Positions 1 through 6,767 of a stretch of 12,082 nt of DNA are shown here, piece by piece (positions within the stretch are counted from its first letter, which is position 1; every line of letters starts with the position of its first letter). A model generated the notes under the pieces. The model was not told the origin of the DNA. It did no database searches and saw only the letters and a list, made by a program, of their open reading frames with translations. The stretch comes from an uncultured Clostridia bacterium. Lineage in GTDB: Bacteria; Bacillota; Clostridia; TANB77; CAG-508. The translations under genes were made by a program, and so were the position numbers. Location: positions 1 through 12,082 of the forward strand of contig CALXAW010000037.1 in assembly GCA_944386375.1 (NCBI GenBank). Reading direction: 5' to 3'.

Positions 1-7
1 GGCGCTT

Positions 8-76
8 GAACAAATTTACGGAAAGCCAACGAAAAAGTTTTAAATGCTGTTAATAAAATGGCTTTCCGATTTGTTC
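8..76. repeat. Long imperfect inverted repeat downstream of rsmG
   Basis: The left arm is GAACAAAT (8-15), three unpaired bases (16-18) and CGGAAAGCCA (19-28). The right arm (59-76) is its complement without the three-base bulge, giving 18 paired positions around a 30-base spacer. On the minus strand it lies beyond the rsmG stop with no U-run after it, so it is not a classical rsmG terminator. On the plus strand it is followed after four bases by a T-rich run (81-90), so it could terminate a rightward gene lying outside the window. The rest of 1-100 shows no gene. Part of the right arm recurs in inverted orientation upstream of dnaA (7219-7232). The structure is directly visible; its function is unknown. 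Confidence 0.75.
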
Positions 77-100
77 TACATTTTTTCTTTTAATTTAGTT

Positions 101-823
101 TTATGTAATAGGGCTTTTAGCTGGCGTTCCTGCTTTTCTTGGATATTTACTTGGTGTAGTATTAATTTTTTTTATTAATACTATAGTTCTTTTTATATTT
201 GTTTTTGGAAGTTCAAATTGTTCTTGTTTTTCTATTTTTCCGCCTAATATTTTTATTGCTTTTTTACTTTTATTAATTTCTTCTTCACAGTCTGGACCTT
301 TCATGCATATGCAATATCCGCCAACTTTAACTAAAGGAAGCATATATTCAACAAGAACAGATAAGTCCGCAACTGCCCTAGATGTAACTACATCGTACTT
401 TTCTCTATATTCTTTATTTTTTCCAATTTCCTCTGCTCTAGCGTGAATTGCTTTTGTTTTGTTAAGTTGCAATTTTGTTATTATTTCTTCTAAAAATTTA
501 ATTCTTTTATTAAGAGAATCTACTAATGTAATATTATATGAGTCATTTATTATTTTTAAAGGTATTCCAGGAAATCCTGCACCTGTTCCTATATCTGCTA
601 TATAACTATTATCTTTTATATATTTACTAATTGTAATTGAGTCTATAAAATGTTTTGTTATTATTTCTTTTTCTTCTTTTATTGCTGTGAGATTAATTTT
701 TTCGTTCCATTCTAATAAAATTTGCATATATTTATAAAACTGCTCTACTTTTTCATTATTTATTGTTATATTAATCTGATTTGCCTCGTCTGTAATTTGT
801 TTATAAAATTCGTTTATATCCAC
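101..823 (-). CDS. rsmG: 16S rRNA (guanine-N7) methyltransferase RsmG
   Basis: This 240-residue protein methylates N7 of a guanine in the 530 loop of 16S rRNA (G527 in E. coli numbering) using S-adenosylmethionine. Family hallmarks seen: EWNEKINLTAI near residues 38-48, HFIDS at 58-62, the SAM-binding loop DIGTGAGFPG at 77-86, SRAVADL at 148-154, CMKG at 173-176 and the typical C-terminal YPRKAGTPAKSPI tail. Length matches the family. The start is GTG at 823, chosen because GGAGG (830-834) sits six bases upstream; an overlapping ATG at 825 is out of frame and stops within three codons. It begins 17 bases after the mnmG stop, so the two are probably co-transcribed, the usual arrangement next to the origin in Firmicutes. 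Confidence 0.97.
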   Translation of the reverse strand: MDINEFYKQITDEANQINITINNEKVEQFYKYMQILLEWNEKINLTAIKEEKEIITKHFIDSITISKYIKDNSYIADIGTGAGFPGIPLKIINDSYNITLVDSLNKRIKFLEEIITKLQLNKTKAIHARAEEIGKNKEYREKYDVVTSRAVADLSVLVEYMLPLVKVGGYCICMKGPDCEEEINKSKKAIKILGGKIEKQEQFELPKTNIKRTIVLIKKINTTPSKYPRKAGTPAKSPIT

Positions 824-840
824 ATTTAACCTCCAATATG

Positions 841-2712
841 TTATTTGTTTTTTGTTTGCAAATATACCAACAGTACTGATATATCTGCTGGCGAAACACC
901 TGATATCCTGCTTGCTTGTCCTATTGACAATGGTTTTAACTTACTTAGTTTTTGTTTTCCTTCTAAACTTATACCACTTATTTTTTCGTAATCAATATCT
1001 TCTGGTATCAATTTCTTTTCCATCTTTTTAAATTTTTTTACTTGCTCTTCTTGTAATTTAATATATCCCTCATATTTTAATTGTATTTCTACTTCTTCTT
1101 TTTCTTGTAATGATAATTCTGGCATATTTTCATCTATTTCTTTTAAACTATTATATGTTATTTCTGTCCTTTTTAATAATTCTGATAGCTTAGAACCAGT
1201 TGATAATGGCGTTGTGCCTTGCTTTTGTAAAAATTCATTTACTTTTTTAGTTGGTTTTACTATTGTTTTTTTTAATCTTTTTATTTCTTCTTCTATATTT
1301 TTCTTTTTATTTAAAAACTTTTGATATCTTTCTTCTGTAATAAGCCCTACTCTATAGCCTATCTCGGTTAAGCGTAGGTCAGCATTGTCTTGTCTTAACA
1401 ATAGCCTATATTCTGCTCTAGATGTCATCATTCTGTATGGCTCATTTGTTCCTTTTGTCACTATATCATCTATTAAAACACCTATATATCCATCTGTCCT
1501 GTCTAAAATAACTGGTTTTTCTCCTTTTATTTTTTGCACAGCATTAATTCCTGCTATTAACCCCTGACACGCAGCTTCTTCGTATCCTGATGTTCCGTTT
1601 ATTTGCCCTGCAAAAAATAGTCCATCTATTGTTTTATATTCTAAAGAAAGTTTTAAATCTAGCGGATTAATACAGTCATATTCTATCGAATATGCAGGTC
1701 TTGTAAATTCTGCATTTTCTAGCCCTGGTATTGTTCTATATAATGCAATTTGCACATCTTCTGGTAAAGAAGAGCTTAAACCTGCAATATACATTTCGTC
1801 TGTGTCTAATCCTACAGGTTCTACAAATGCTTGATGCCTTGGCTTATCACTAAATCTTACTACTTTGTCTTCTATTGATGGACAATATCTAGGCCCTGTG
1901 CCAGTAATAACTCCTGTATATAAAGGCGATCTATCTAGATTATCTCTTATTATTTTATGTGTTTTTTCGTTTGTATAAGTTAAGTAACAATCTACTTGTT
2001 TAAAGTCTTTTAGTTCATCTTCGAAAGAAAATGGTACTACTTCTGTATCTCCTTTTTGTACTTCCATTTTAGAAAAGTCTATTGTTTTTTTGTTTATTCT
2101 TGCTGGTGTTCCTGTTTTAAATCTTAATAAGTTTATTCCAAGGTTTTGTAAACATTCTGATAGTTTATTTGCAGGAAACACCCCATCTGGTCCACTATCT
2201 TGTGAAAATTCTCCTATGTAAATTGTACTTTTTAAATATGTTCCTGTTGCTAATATTACTGTTTTTACATTATATATTGCGCCAACTGCTGTTTCTATGC
2301 ACTTTACCTTTCCATCTTCTACTTTAATATCCACAATTTCTGCCTGTTTTATATCTAAGTTTTCTTGTCTCTCTAAAGTATGCTTCATTTCTGCTTGATA
2401 CTTTTTTCTGTCTGCTTGTGCTCTTAAAGAATGTACTGCTGGTCCTTTTGAAGTATTAAGCATTTTTATTTGTATCATAGTTTTATCTATGTTTTTACCC
2501 ATTTCTCCACCTAGTGCATCTATTTCTCTAACTAAATGTCCTTTAGAACTTCCTCCTATATGTGGGTTACATGGCATGTTTGCCACCGCTTCTAAACTTA
2601 TAGAAAATATTAATGTTTTCATTCCTAGTCTTGCAGCTGCTAATGCTGCTTCACATCCTGCGTGACCTGCTCCTATAACTGCAACATCATATTCTCCTGC
2701 ATAATATTTCAT
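841..2712 (-). CDS. mnmG: tRNA uridine-5-carboxymethylaminomethyl modification enzyme MnmG (GidA)
   Basis: MnmG is the FAD-binding subunit that, with MnmE, installs the carboxymethylaminomethyl group on U34 of certain tRNAs. The 623-residue length is normal. The Rossmann FAD motif GAGHAGCE lies at 14-21, PCNPHIGG at 47-54 and GPAVHSLRAQADR at 90-102. PRYCPSIEDK contains Cys277, matching the conserved cysteine in E. coli numbering. The C-terminal helical region with the ISGVSPADIS-type segment is present. The ATG start is supported by AGAGG (2721-2725) eight bases upstream. rsmG follows after 17 bases. Unlike the tightly packed mnmE-mnmG pair of many relatives, 285 bp separate it from mnmE, and that gap holds a candidate promoter and stem-loops (2713-2997). 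Confidence 0.98.
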   Translation of the reverse strand: MKYYAGEYDVAVIGAGHAGCEAALAAARLGMKTLIFSISLEAVANMPCNPHIGGSSKGHLVREIDALGGEMGKNIDKTMIQIKMLNTSKGPAVHSLRAQADRKKYQAEMKHTLERQENLDIKQAEIVDIKVEDGKVKCIETAVGAIYNVKTVILATGTYLKSTIYIGEFSQDSGPDGVFPANKLSECLQNLGINLLRFKTGTPARINKKTIDFSKMEVQKGDTEVVPFSFEDELKDFKQVDCYLTYTNEKTHKIIRDNLDRSPLYTGVITGTGPRYCPSIEDKVVRFSDKPRHQAFVEPVGLDTDEMYIAGLSSSLPEDVQIALYRTIPGLENAEFTRPAYSIEYDCINPLDLKLSLEYKTIDGLFFAGQINGTSGYEEAACQGLIAGINAVQKIKGEKPVILDRTDGYIGVLIDDIVTKGTNEPYRMMTSRAEYRLLLRQDNADLRLTEIGYRVGLITEERYQKFLNKKKNIEEEIKRLKKTIVKPTKKVNEFLQKQGTTPLSTGSKLSELLKRTEITYNSLKEIDENMPELSLQEKEEVEIQLKYEGYIKLQEEQVKKFKKMEKKLIPEDIDYEKISGISLEGKQKLSKLKPLSIGQASRISGVSPADISVLLVYLQTKNK

Positions 2713-2768
2713 TTTTTACACCTCTTTTTCCTGTACTTATGTGGAACAAAAATCAATGTTCTCCGGAA

Positions 2769-2804
2769 CCCATTGGTAAACCTTGCGTTGCAGGGTTTTG
2801 TGGG
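2769..2804 (-). repeat. Stem-loop in the mnmG leader
   Basis: AAACCTTGC (2778-2786) pairs with GCAGGGTTT (2790-2798) across a three-base loop with one G-T wobble. An outer CCCA (2769-2772) pairs with TGGG (2801-2804). The stretch is GC-richer than its surroundings. It lies 57-92 bases upstream of the mnmG start within the predicted leader. It has no U-run on the minus strand, so it does not look like a terminator. It could be a leader structure or the palindromic end of a small repeated element; the sequence does not decide. Confidence 0.6.
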
Positions 2805-2814
2805 CTATTTTAAA

Positions 2815-2863
2815 GTCGAATTTTGTCGAATTTTGTCGTTTTAGTTTTGTTTTGTGTCGTTTT
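2815..2863. repeat. Short tandem repeat GTCGAATTTT with degenerate copies
   Basis: GTCGAATTTT occurs at 2815-2824 and 2825-2834, followed by GTCGTTTT at 2835-2842 and again at 2856-2863. The first three units are spaced exactly 10 bp, about one helical turn. The plus strand from about 2835 to 2895 is almost pure G and T. The block lies in the long mnmE-mnmG gap, between two stem-loops, and looks unlike the flanking coding DNA. It may be a protein-binding array or a relic of a repeated element. It is too short and degenerate for a CRISPR array. Confidence 0.6.
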
Positions 2864-2893
2864 GTTGTTTATGTAAACTGTTTTGATGTTTTT

Positions 2894-2917
2894 TGGCTTA
2901 TTTTTAGTTTTAAGCCA
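2894..2917 (-). repeat. Stem-loop in the mnmE-mnmG gap
   Basis: TGGCTTA (2894-2900) pairs with TAAGCCA (2911-2917) around a ten-base loop. Read on the transcribed minus strand, the stem is followed by an A-run, not a U-run, so it is not an intrinsic terminator for mnmE. It starts just downstream of the predicted start point of the candidate mnmG promoter, so it could cap the leader transcript. Function is unproven. Confidence 0.5.
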
Positions 2918-2930
2918 TTTATACTTACTT

Positions 2931-2959
2931 GTTATAAAATTAATCACTTATTTATTCAA
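2931..2959 (-). promoter_or_regulatory. Candidate sigma-A promoter for mnmG-rsmG
   Basis: On the minus strand, TTGAAT (2954-2959) is followed by a 17-base spacer and TATAAC (2931-2936). That is four of six and five of six matches to the vegetative consensus. It would start transcription near 2924 and give mnmG a leader of roughly 210 nt containing the stem-loops and repeat block described separately. The region is very AT-rich, so chance matches are possible. The main support is the position in an otherwise unexplained 285-bp gap. Confidence 0.4.
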
Positions 2960-2997
2960 ATTTGCTTATAACTAATTTTAAAGGGTTAATTTTCATT

Positions 2998-4368
2998 CTA
3001 TTTTCCTAAACAAAACTTTGAAAAAATTTCATTAATTATATCTTCAGTTATAATTTCTCCTGTTATGCTTCCTAAATCTTCTAATATATCTTTAATGTAT
3101 ATTGCTATTATATCTATTGGCATATCTTTTTTCATTGTTTCTTTTGTTTTTAATACATTTTTTATTGCTTTACTTATTAAGTTTTTATGTCTTACATTTG
3201 TTATTACTATATCATTATCCATATTTATTTCGTTTAAACTAAACATTTCAGATATTTTATTGTATATTTCTTCTATCCCCTTTTTATTTAATGCCGAAAT
3301 TTTTATAATATTTTTGCTTGATTCTAAAAATTTAGGATCTTTTTCAGAAATCGCTTGTTTTAGGTCTATTTTATTTAATAATATTATTGATTTTTTGTTT
3401 TTTACTATTTTTAATATTTCTTCATCTTCTTTGCTCAATTTTTTAGAAATATCAAAAATAGCAATAACTAAGTCTGCTTCTTTTGCTATTTCTTTCGCTT
3501 TTTGTATTCCTATTTTTTCTACTTCGTCCGATGCTTCTCGTATTCCTGCTGTATCTATCAGTTTTAAAGGAATTCCGTTTATTGTTACAAATTCTTCTAT
3601 TGTGTCTCTTGTTGTACCTTCATATTCTGTTACTATTGCCCTATCTTCTTTTAATATTGCATTTAATAGTGATGACTTTCCTGCATTTGGCTTACCTATA
3701 ATTGCTGTTTTTATTCCGTTTTTTAATATTTTTCCACTATCAAATGTTTTTTCTAATTTTTTTAGTTTATTTTCTACACTTTCAAGCATTTCGAGTATTT
3801 CTTTATTTTGTACTTCTTCTACATCATATTCTGGATAATCAATAGAAACTTCTATATTTACCAATACATCTAAGATTTCTTGCTTTATTTTTTGTATTTC
3901 TTTTGAAAGCTCCCCTTCTAACTGCTTTATACTTGCTTTAACTTCTTTTTCTGATTTTGCATTTATTACATCTACTACAGATTCTGCTTGTGCTAAGTCT
4001 ATACGCCCATTTAAAAAAGCTCTTTTAGTAAATTCTCCTGGTTCTGCAAGCTCTGCACCGTTTTTTAAGCATAATTCTAGTATTTTCTTTACTATTAAGT
4101 TTCCTCCATGAGAGTTTATTTCACACATATCCTCTGCTGTATAGCTTTTGGGTGCTTTAAAGTATGAAACTAATACTTCATCTATAATTTTGTCTTCTTC
4201 TACTATATGTCCATATTTTATTGTATATCCTTTTATATCTTCTATTTTTTCTTGTTTTTTTGGTTTAAATATTTTTTCTAATATTTCAAAACTTTTTTTC
4301 CCACTCATTCTTATTATTCCAATTCCGCCAATACCTGGCGCTGTTGATATTGATGCTATTGTGCTCAT
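2998..4368 (-). CDS. mnmE: tRNA uridine-5-carboxymethylaminomethyl modification GTPase MnmE (TrmE)
   Basis: MnmE is the GTPase partner of MnmG in modification of tRNA wobble uridine. At 456 residues it has the normal length. An N-terminal tetrahydrofolate-binding-type domain (about 1-120) is followed by the helical domain with an inserted G domain: GKPNAGKS at 225-232 (G1), GTTRDT at 251-256 (G2), DTAG at 272-275 (G3) and NKID at 332-335 (G4). The C-terminal CLGK (453-456) supplies the conserved CxGK cysteine. The ATG start is fixed by AGGAGG (4374-4379) five bases upstream. That site directly follows the U-run of an intrinsic terminator, so expression appears to need readthrough from jag or a promoter I cannot see in the 85-bp gap. 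Confidence 0.98.
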   Translation of the reverse strand: MSTIASISTAPGIGGIGIIRMSGKKSFEILEKIFKPKKQEKIEDIKGYTIKYGHIVEEDKIIDEVLVSYFKAPKSYTAEDMCEINSHGGNLIVKKILELCLKNGAELAEPGEFTKRAFLNGRIDLAQAESVVDVINAKSEKEVKASIKQLEGELSKEIQKIKQEILDVLVNIEVSIDYPEYDVEEVQNKEILEMLESVENKLKKLEKTFDSGKILKNGIKTAIIGKPNAGKSSLLNAILKEDRAIVTEYEGTTRDTIEEFVTINGIPLKLIDTAGIREASDEVEKIGIQKAKEIAKEADLVIAIFDISKKLSKEDEEILKIVKNKKSIILLNKIDLKQAISEKDPKFLESSKNIIKISALNKKGIEEIYNKISEMFSLNEINMDNDIVITNVRHKNLISKAIKNVLKTKETMKKDMPIDIIAIYIKDILEDLGSITGEIITEDIINEIFSKFCLGK

Positions 4369-4379
4369 TATTACCTCCT

Positions 4380-4438
4380 AAAAAAGAGGTCAAAGGTATA
4401 ATCTACTATAAATAGATTAAAATCTGACCTTTGACCTC
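4380..4438 (-). terminator. Intrinsic terminator between jag and mnmE
   Basis: Read on the minus strand, GAGGTCAAAGGT (4438-4427) pairs perfectly with ACCTTTGACCTC (4397-4386), a 12-bp stem. An inner 7-bp stem (4419-4413 with 4405-4399) closes a seven-base loop. The stem is followed at once by six T residues (4385-4380), then by the mnmE ribosome binding site. This is a textbook intrinsic terminator in shape. Because its U-run abuts the mnmE Shine-Dalgarno, it may act as a leader attenuator as well as the end of the rpmH-to-jag operon. Confidence 0.8.
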
Positions 4439-4448
4439 CGATTTTAAT
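4416..4448 (-). promoter_or_regulatory. Candidate antiterminator hairpin competing with the mnmE-proximal terminator
   Basis: On the minus strand ATTAAAATC (4448-4440) pairs perfectly with GATTTTAAT (4424-4416), 9 bp with a 15-base loop. The 5' arm of the terminator (4438-4427) falls inside this loop, and positions 4416-4419 also belong to the terminator's inner stem, so the two folds are unlikely to coexist. It begins five bases after the jag stop codon, close enough for a terminating ribosome to affect folding. The pairing is directly visible; a switching role is inferred. Confidence 0.4.
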
Positions 4449-4453
4449 ATTTT

Positions 4454-5143
4454 TTATCTTTTAAATGATATTACTATTCTTCTACGAGGCTCTTCTCCAA
4501 TACTTGTTGTGCTTATTTTTTTATTATCTTGAAGAACTGTATGTATTATTTTTCTTTCATATGGGTGCATTGGCTCTAATGTAATACTTTTTCTTGTTTT
4601 TTCTACTATTCTAGCCTTTTTTTGTGCTAACTCTTTTAGTGTTTGCTCTCTTTTATTTCTATACCCATCTATGTCTAATAATATTCGTACTCTTTTTTCT
4701 GTTGATTTATTTGCTATTGCAGATATTATTGTTTGTAATGAATATAGTGTTTCTCCTCTATACCCTATTAAAAAGCCTATATTTTCTCCTGTAATATTTA
4801 TTTTTACTCCCTCTTCATCTGCTTCTATGTTATATTGCGCATTTTCTGATAATTTTGTAAGTATTTCTGACATAAATTGTTCTGCATCTTTTTTGGCTAT
4901 TTCTAAGTCTTTGCCTGAAAAATGAATCTCTTCCTTTTTTTCATATTGCTCTTTTTCTTTTATTTCTCTTACTGTTAATTCTACTTTTACAATTCTAGGT
5001 GCTAATATACTAAAAAAGCTTCTTTTTTCGTCATTTTCCATTACTTTTATATCTACCATGTCTCTAGTTACTTTTAACTTTTTCAATCCATTTTCTATAG
5101 CCTCATTCGTTGTTTTACCTTCGGAAATAATGCTTTGTGACAT
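4454..5143 (-). CDS. jag: Jag/KhpB-type KH-R3H RNA-binding protein (SpoIIIJ-associated)
   Basis: This is the RNA-binding protein encoded next to the YidC insertase in most Firmicutes. Its 229 residues show three domains in order: a Jag N-terminal domain (about 1-55, beginning SQSIISEGKTTNEAI); a KH domain (about 80-160) with the nucleic-acid-binding loop IGYRGETL at 126-133; and a C-terminal R3H domain carrying the RxxxH pair at R197 and H201, ending EEPRRRIVISFKR. The ATG at 5143 follows the yidC stop by three bases. Its Shine-Dalgarno AGGAGGA lies inside the last yidC codons, so translation is probably coupled. In relatives Jag family members affect cell-envelope growth or sporulation; its RNA targets here are unknown. 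Confidence 0.95.
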   Translation of the reverse strand: MSQSIISEGKTTNEAIENGLKKLKVTRDMVDIKVMENDEKRSFFSILAPRIVKVELTVREIKEKEQYEKKEEIHFSGKDLEIAKKDAEQFMSEILTKLSENAQYNIEADEEGVKINITGENIGFLIGYRGETLYSLQTIISAIANKSTEKRVRILLDIDGYRNKREQTLKELAQKKARIVEKTRKSITLEPMHPYERKIIHTVLQDNKKISTTSIGEEPRRRIVISFKR

Positions 5144-5146
5144 TTT

Positions 5147-6097
5147 TTATTCCTCCTCGTTTTTTAACACTTTGTTTAATATTAATTTTTCAATAATCAT
5201 TAATATATTGTTCATTAACCAATATAATGCTAGTCCTAATGGTGCTATAAGCGATATTGCTATTGACATAATTGGCATTATTAGAGACATATTTTTATTT
5301 GCCTGTGCAAGAGGATCAATTTCTTCTTTTTCTTCTTTTTGGTCCTTATTGTCCCCTTCTGCATTTATTTCAATTGGTTCGTTCTTTTTACTTGCTTGTT
5401 TTTGCATTGATGTTGCTAATCTCATAGAAATAAATGAAGATATTACATATAACACTGGAATTATATATACTCTATAGTCATTTAAACTTTGAGTTGGTAC
5501 TTTACTTAAGTCAATTCCTAAAAAGTTCATATTTATGTACAATTCGTCTATATTTTCTATTGCTTTCTTTTCTTGCTCGCTTTGTTCTTGTCCTTCTTCT
5601 ACTTTGTTTTCTTCTATTTCTTTTATTTTATCAGCTTGATTTATAACCGCTATTTCCTGGTATGCTCCTGAATATGCATTTCCTTGTGTTAGATTATTTT
5701 CTGTTAAAACATTAACATAAAAATTTATTGCCTCTGTATCTATTTTTTTTACATATGTTAATGGCTCTTTTACCATATAAAATACTGAGAATAGCAACAC
5801 AAGCTGAATTATTGCACTTAAGCAACCACTAAAAGGACTTAATTTTTCTCTTTTGTATAACTCTATTGTTGCCTGATTTAACTTTTCTGGATCATTTTTA
5901 TATTTAAACTGAATTTGCTTCATTTCATTTTGTAATTTATAATTCTTTTTTAAACTTTTTTGTTGTTTAATTGATAATGGTAGCATTATTATTTTTATTG
6001 CTAAACAAAACAAAATAATTGCAATTCCATAATTTCCTACTAGTTCGTAGAAAAAGTTTAACACATATCCAAAAATATTTGCAAAAAACGCTATCAT
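5147..6097 (-). CDS. yidC: YidC/Oxa1-family membrane protein insertase
   Basis: This membrane insertase places proteins into the cytoplasmic membrane, alone or with SecYEG. At 316 residues it is the short Gram-positive form without the large periplasmic domain. Likely segments: an N-terminal hydrophobic stretch (2-20) with no lipobox cysteine, TM1 about 24-43, a charged cytoplasmic hairpin 44-86, TM2 about 91-109, TM3 about 210-228, and TM4-TM5 about 271-305. Residue 35 (AIKIIMLPL) is lysine where most homologues carry the groove arginine. The outer loop 110-205 includes an E/K/Q-rich stretch (156-183), and the loop 230-268 is also strongly charged, both longer than in Bacillus. The ATG is set by GGAGG (6104-6108), six bases upstream. 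Confidence 0.95.
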   Translation of the reverse strand: MIAFFANIFGYVLNFFYELVGNYGIAIILFCLAIKIIMLPLSIKQQKSLKKNYKLQNEMKQIQFKYKNDPEKLNQATIELYKREKLSPFSGCLSAIIQLVLLFSVFYMVKEPLTYVKKIDTEAINFYVNVLTENNLTQGNAYSGAYQEIAVINQADKIKEIEENKVEEGQEQSEQEKKAIENIDELYINMNFLGIDLSKVPTQSLNDYRVYIIPVLYVISSFISMRLATSMQKQASKKNEPIEINAEGDNKDQKEEKEEIDPLAQANKNMSLIMPIMSIAISLIAPLGLALYWLMNNILMIIEKLILNKVLKNEEE

Positions 6098-6111
6098 CTA
6101 TTTCCTCCAAG

Positions 6112-6330
6112 TTATTTTAATGGATCATACCCACCTTTAGAAAAAGGATTACATCTTATTATTCTACAAATTCCTAAAAAACTACCTTTTACTGCTCCGT
6201 ACTTTTCTATTGCCTGCTTTGTGTATTCTGAACAAGTAGGATAATATTTGCATTTTATTCCTTTTAATTCTAACCATGCAGATATATGTTTTTGGTATCC
6301 ATTAATAATAATTACTAATATTTTTTTCAT
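6112..6330 (-). CDS. yidD: Membrane protein insertion efficiency factor YidD
   Basis: YidD is a small membrane-associated protein that assists YidC-dependent insertion. The 72 residues carry the family pattern: an N-terminal hydrophobic/amphipathic helix, CKYYPTCSEY at 27-36, and CNPFSKGGYDP at 60-70, with cysteines at 27, 33, 55 and 60. It starts four bases after the rnpA stop. I see no convincing Shine-Dalgarno at normal spacing (the nearest G-rich run, AGGGA, is about 20 bases away), so translation is probably coupled to rnpA termination. The yidC start follows 14 bases after its stop. Gene order rpmH-rnpA-yidD-yidC is widely conserved. Confidence 0.96.
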   Translation of the reverse strand: MKKILVIIINGYQKHISAWLELKGIKCKYYPTCSEYTKQAIEKYGAVKGSFLGICRIIRCNPFSKGGYDPLK

Positions 6331-6334
6331 AATT

Positions 6335-6679
6335 TTATTTTTTTAATATCCCTGCTTCTTTAAAAATGGTTAACATATCATGTTTTATTTTATTGAATTG
6401 TGCCTCTTCTATAGGAACTTCTTTTCTCCATAAAAAAATTATGCTATTTCCTGTTGTTACATCACTTTCAATATTTAAATAACTTTCTCTTATAAGTCTT
6501 TTTATTCTGTTTCTTTTAGTTGCTTTGCCTATTTTAGTACTTATGGCTAGTCCTAAATAATTTTTTTGTGTTTTATTTTTTAAAATATGTGCTATTAAGA
6601 TTTTTCCACAATAGAACTTGCCTTTTACTAACACTTTTCTAAATTCATAATTTTTTTTAAGCATTTCTGTATTTTTCAT
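6335..6679 (-). CDS. rnpA: Ribonuclease P protein component RnpA
   Basis: RnpA is the protein subunit of RNase P, which with the M1 RNA removes 5' leaders from pre-tRNAs. The 114-residue length is typical. The basic RNR motif, KRNRIKRLIRE, lies at 55-65, preceded by the LGLAISTKIGKA strand-helix region. The ATG at 6679 has the ribosome binding site CGGAG (6686-6690) six bases upstream. That site sits only five bases beyond a strong 20-bp hairpin (6696-6747) that separates it from rpmH. The hairpin could lower rnpA output relative to the much more abundant L34, but no experimental sign of this is visible here. Confidence 0.97.
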   Translation of the reverse strand: MKNTEMLKKNYEFRKVLVKGKFYCGKILIAHILKNKTQKNYLGLAISTKIGKATKRNRIKRLIRESYLNIESDVTTGNSIIFLWRKEVPIEEAQFNKIKHDMLTIFKEAGILKK

Positions 6680-6695
6680 TTTATTCTCCGCTTTC

Positions 6696-6747
6696 TAGCG
6701 ATTATGGTATAGGAATATTTTGTTTTCCTATACCATAAAAGTCGCTA
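6696..6747 (-). repeat. Strong 20-bp hairpin between rpmH and rnpA
   Basis: TAGCGA (6696-6701) pairs with TCGCTA (6742-6747), and the 14 bases 6702-6715 pair with 6725-6738. The loop is nine bases and a three-base bulge lies at 6739-6741, giving 20 perfect pairs. On the transcribed minus strand no U-run follows; the rnpA ribosome binding site comes five bases later. It is therefore not a standard terminator. A smaller alternative hairpin (AAAAGT 6737-6742 with ACTTTT 6747-6752) would compete with the outer stem. Plausible roles are an RNase III processing site, an mRNA stabiliser or a partial barrier. Confidence 0.8.
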
Positions 6748-6767
6748 CTTTTTAGCTTACAACTATA

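Noticed and set aside
2815..2863. GTCGAATTTT units as a CRISPR array
   Set aside because: Units are only 10 bp and directly adjacent or degenerate, with no unique spacers of CRISPR length and no cas gene nearby.
2662..2971. Two plus-strand open frames of about 60 codons in and beside the mnmE-mnmG gap
   Set aside because: They are low-complexity F/C/V-rich translations of a T-rich strand; the second starts at a TTG without a ribosome binding site. They are better explained by composition and the repeat block.
3065..3838. A 257-codon plus-strand open frame antisense to mnmE
   Set aside because: It lies wholly opposite a well-conserved gene, encodes a low-complexity hydrophobic product typical of the complement of A-rich coding DNA, and has no family resemblance.
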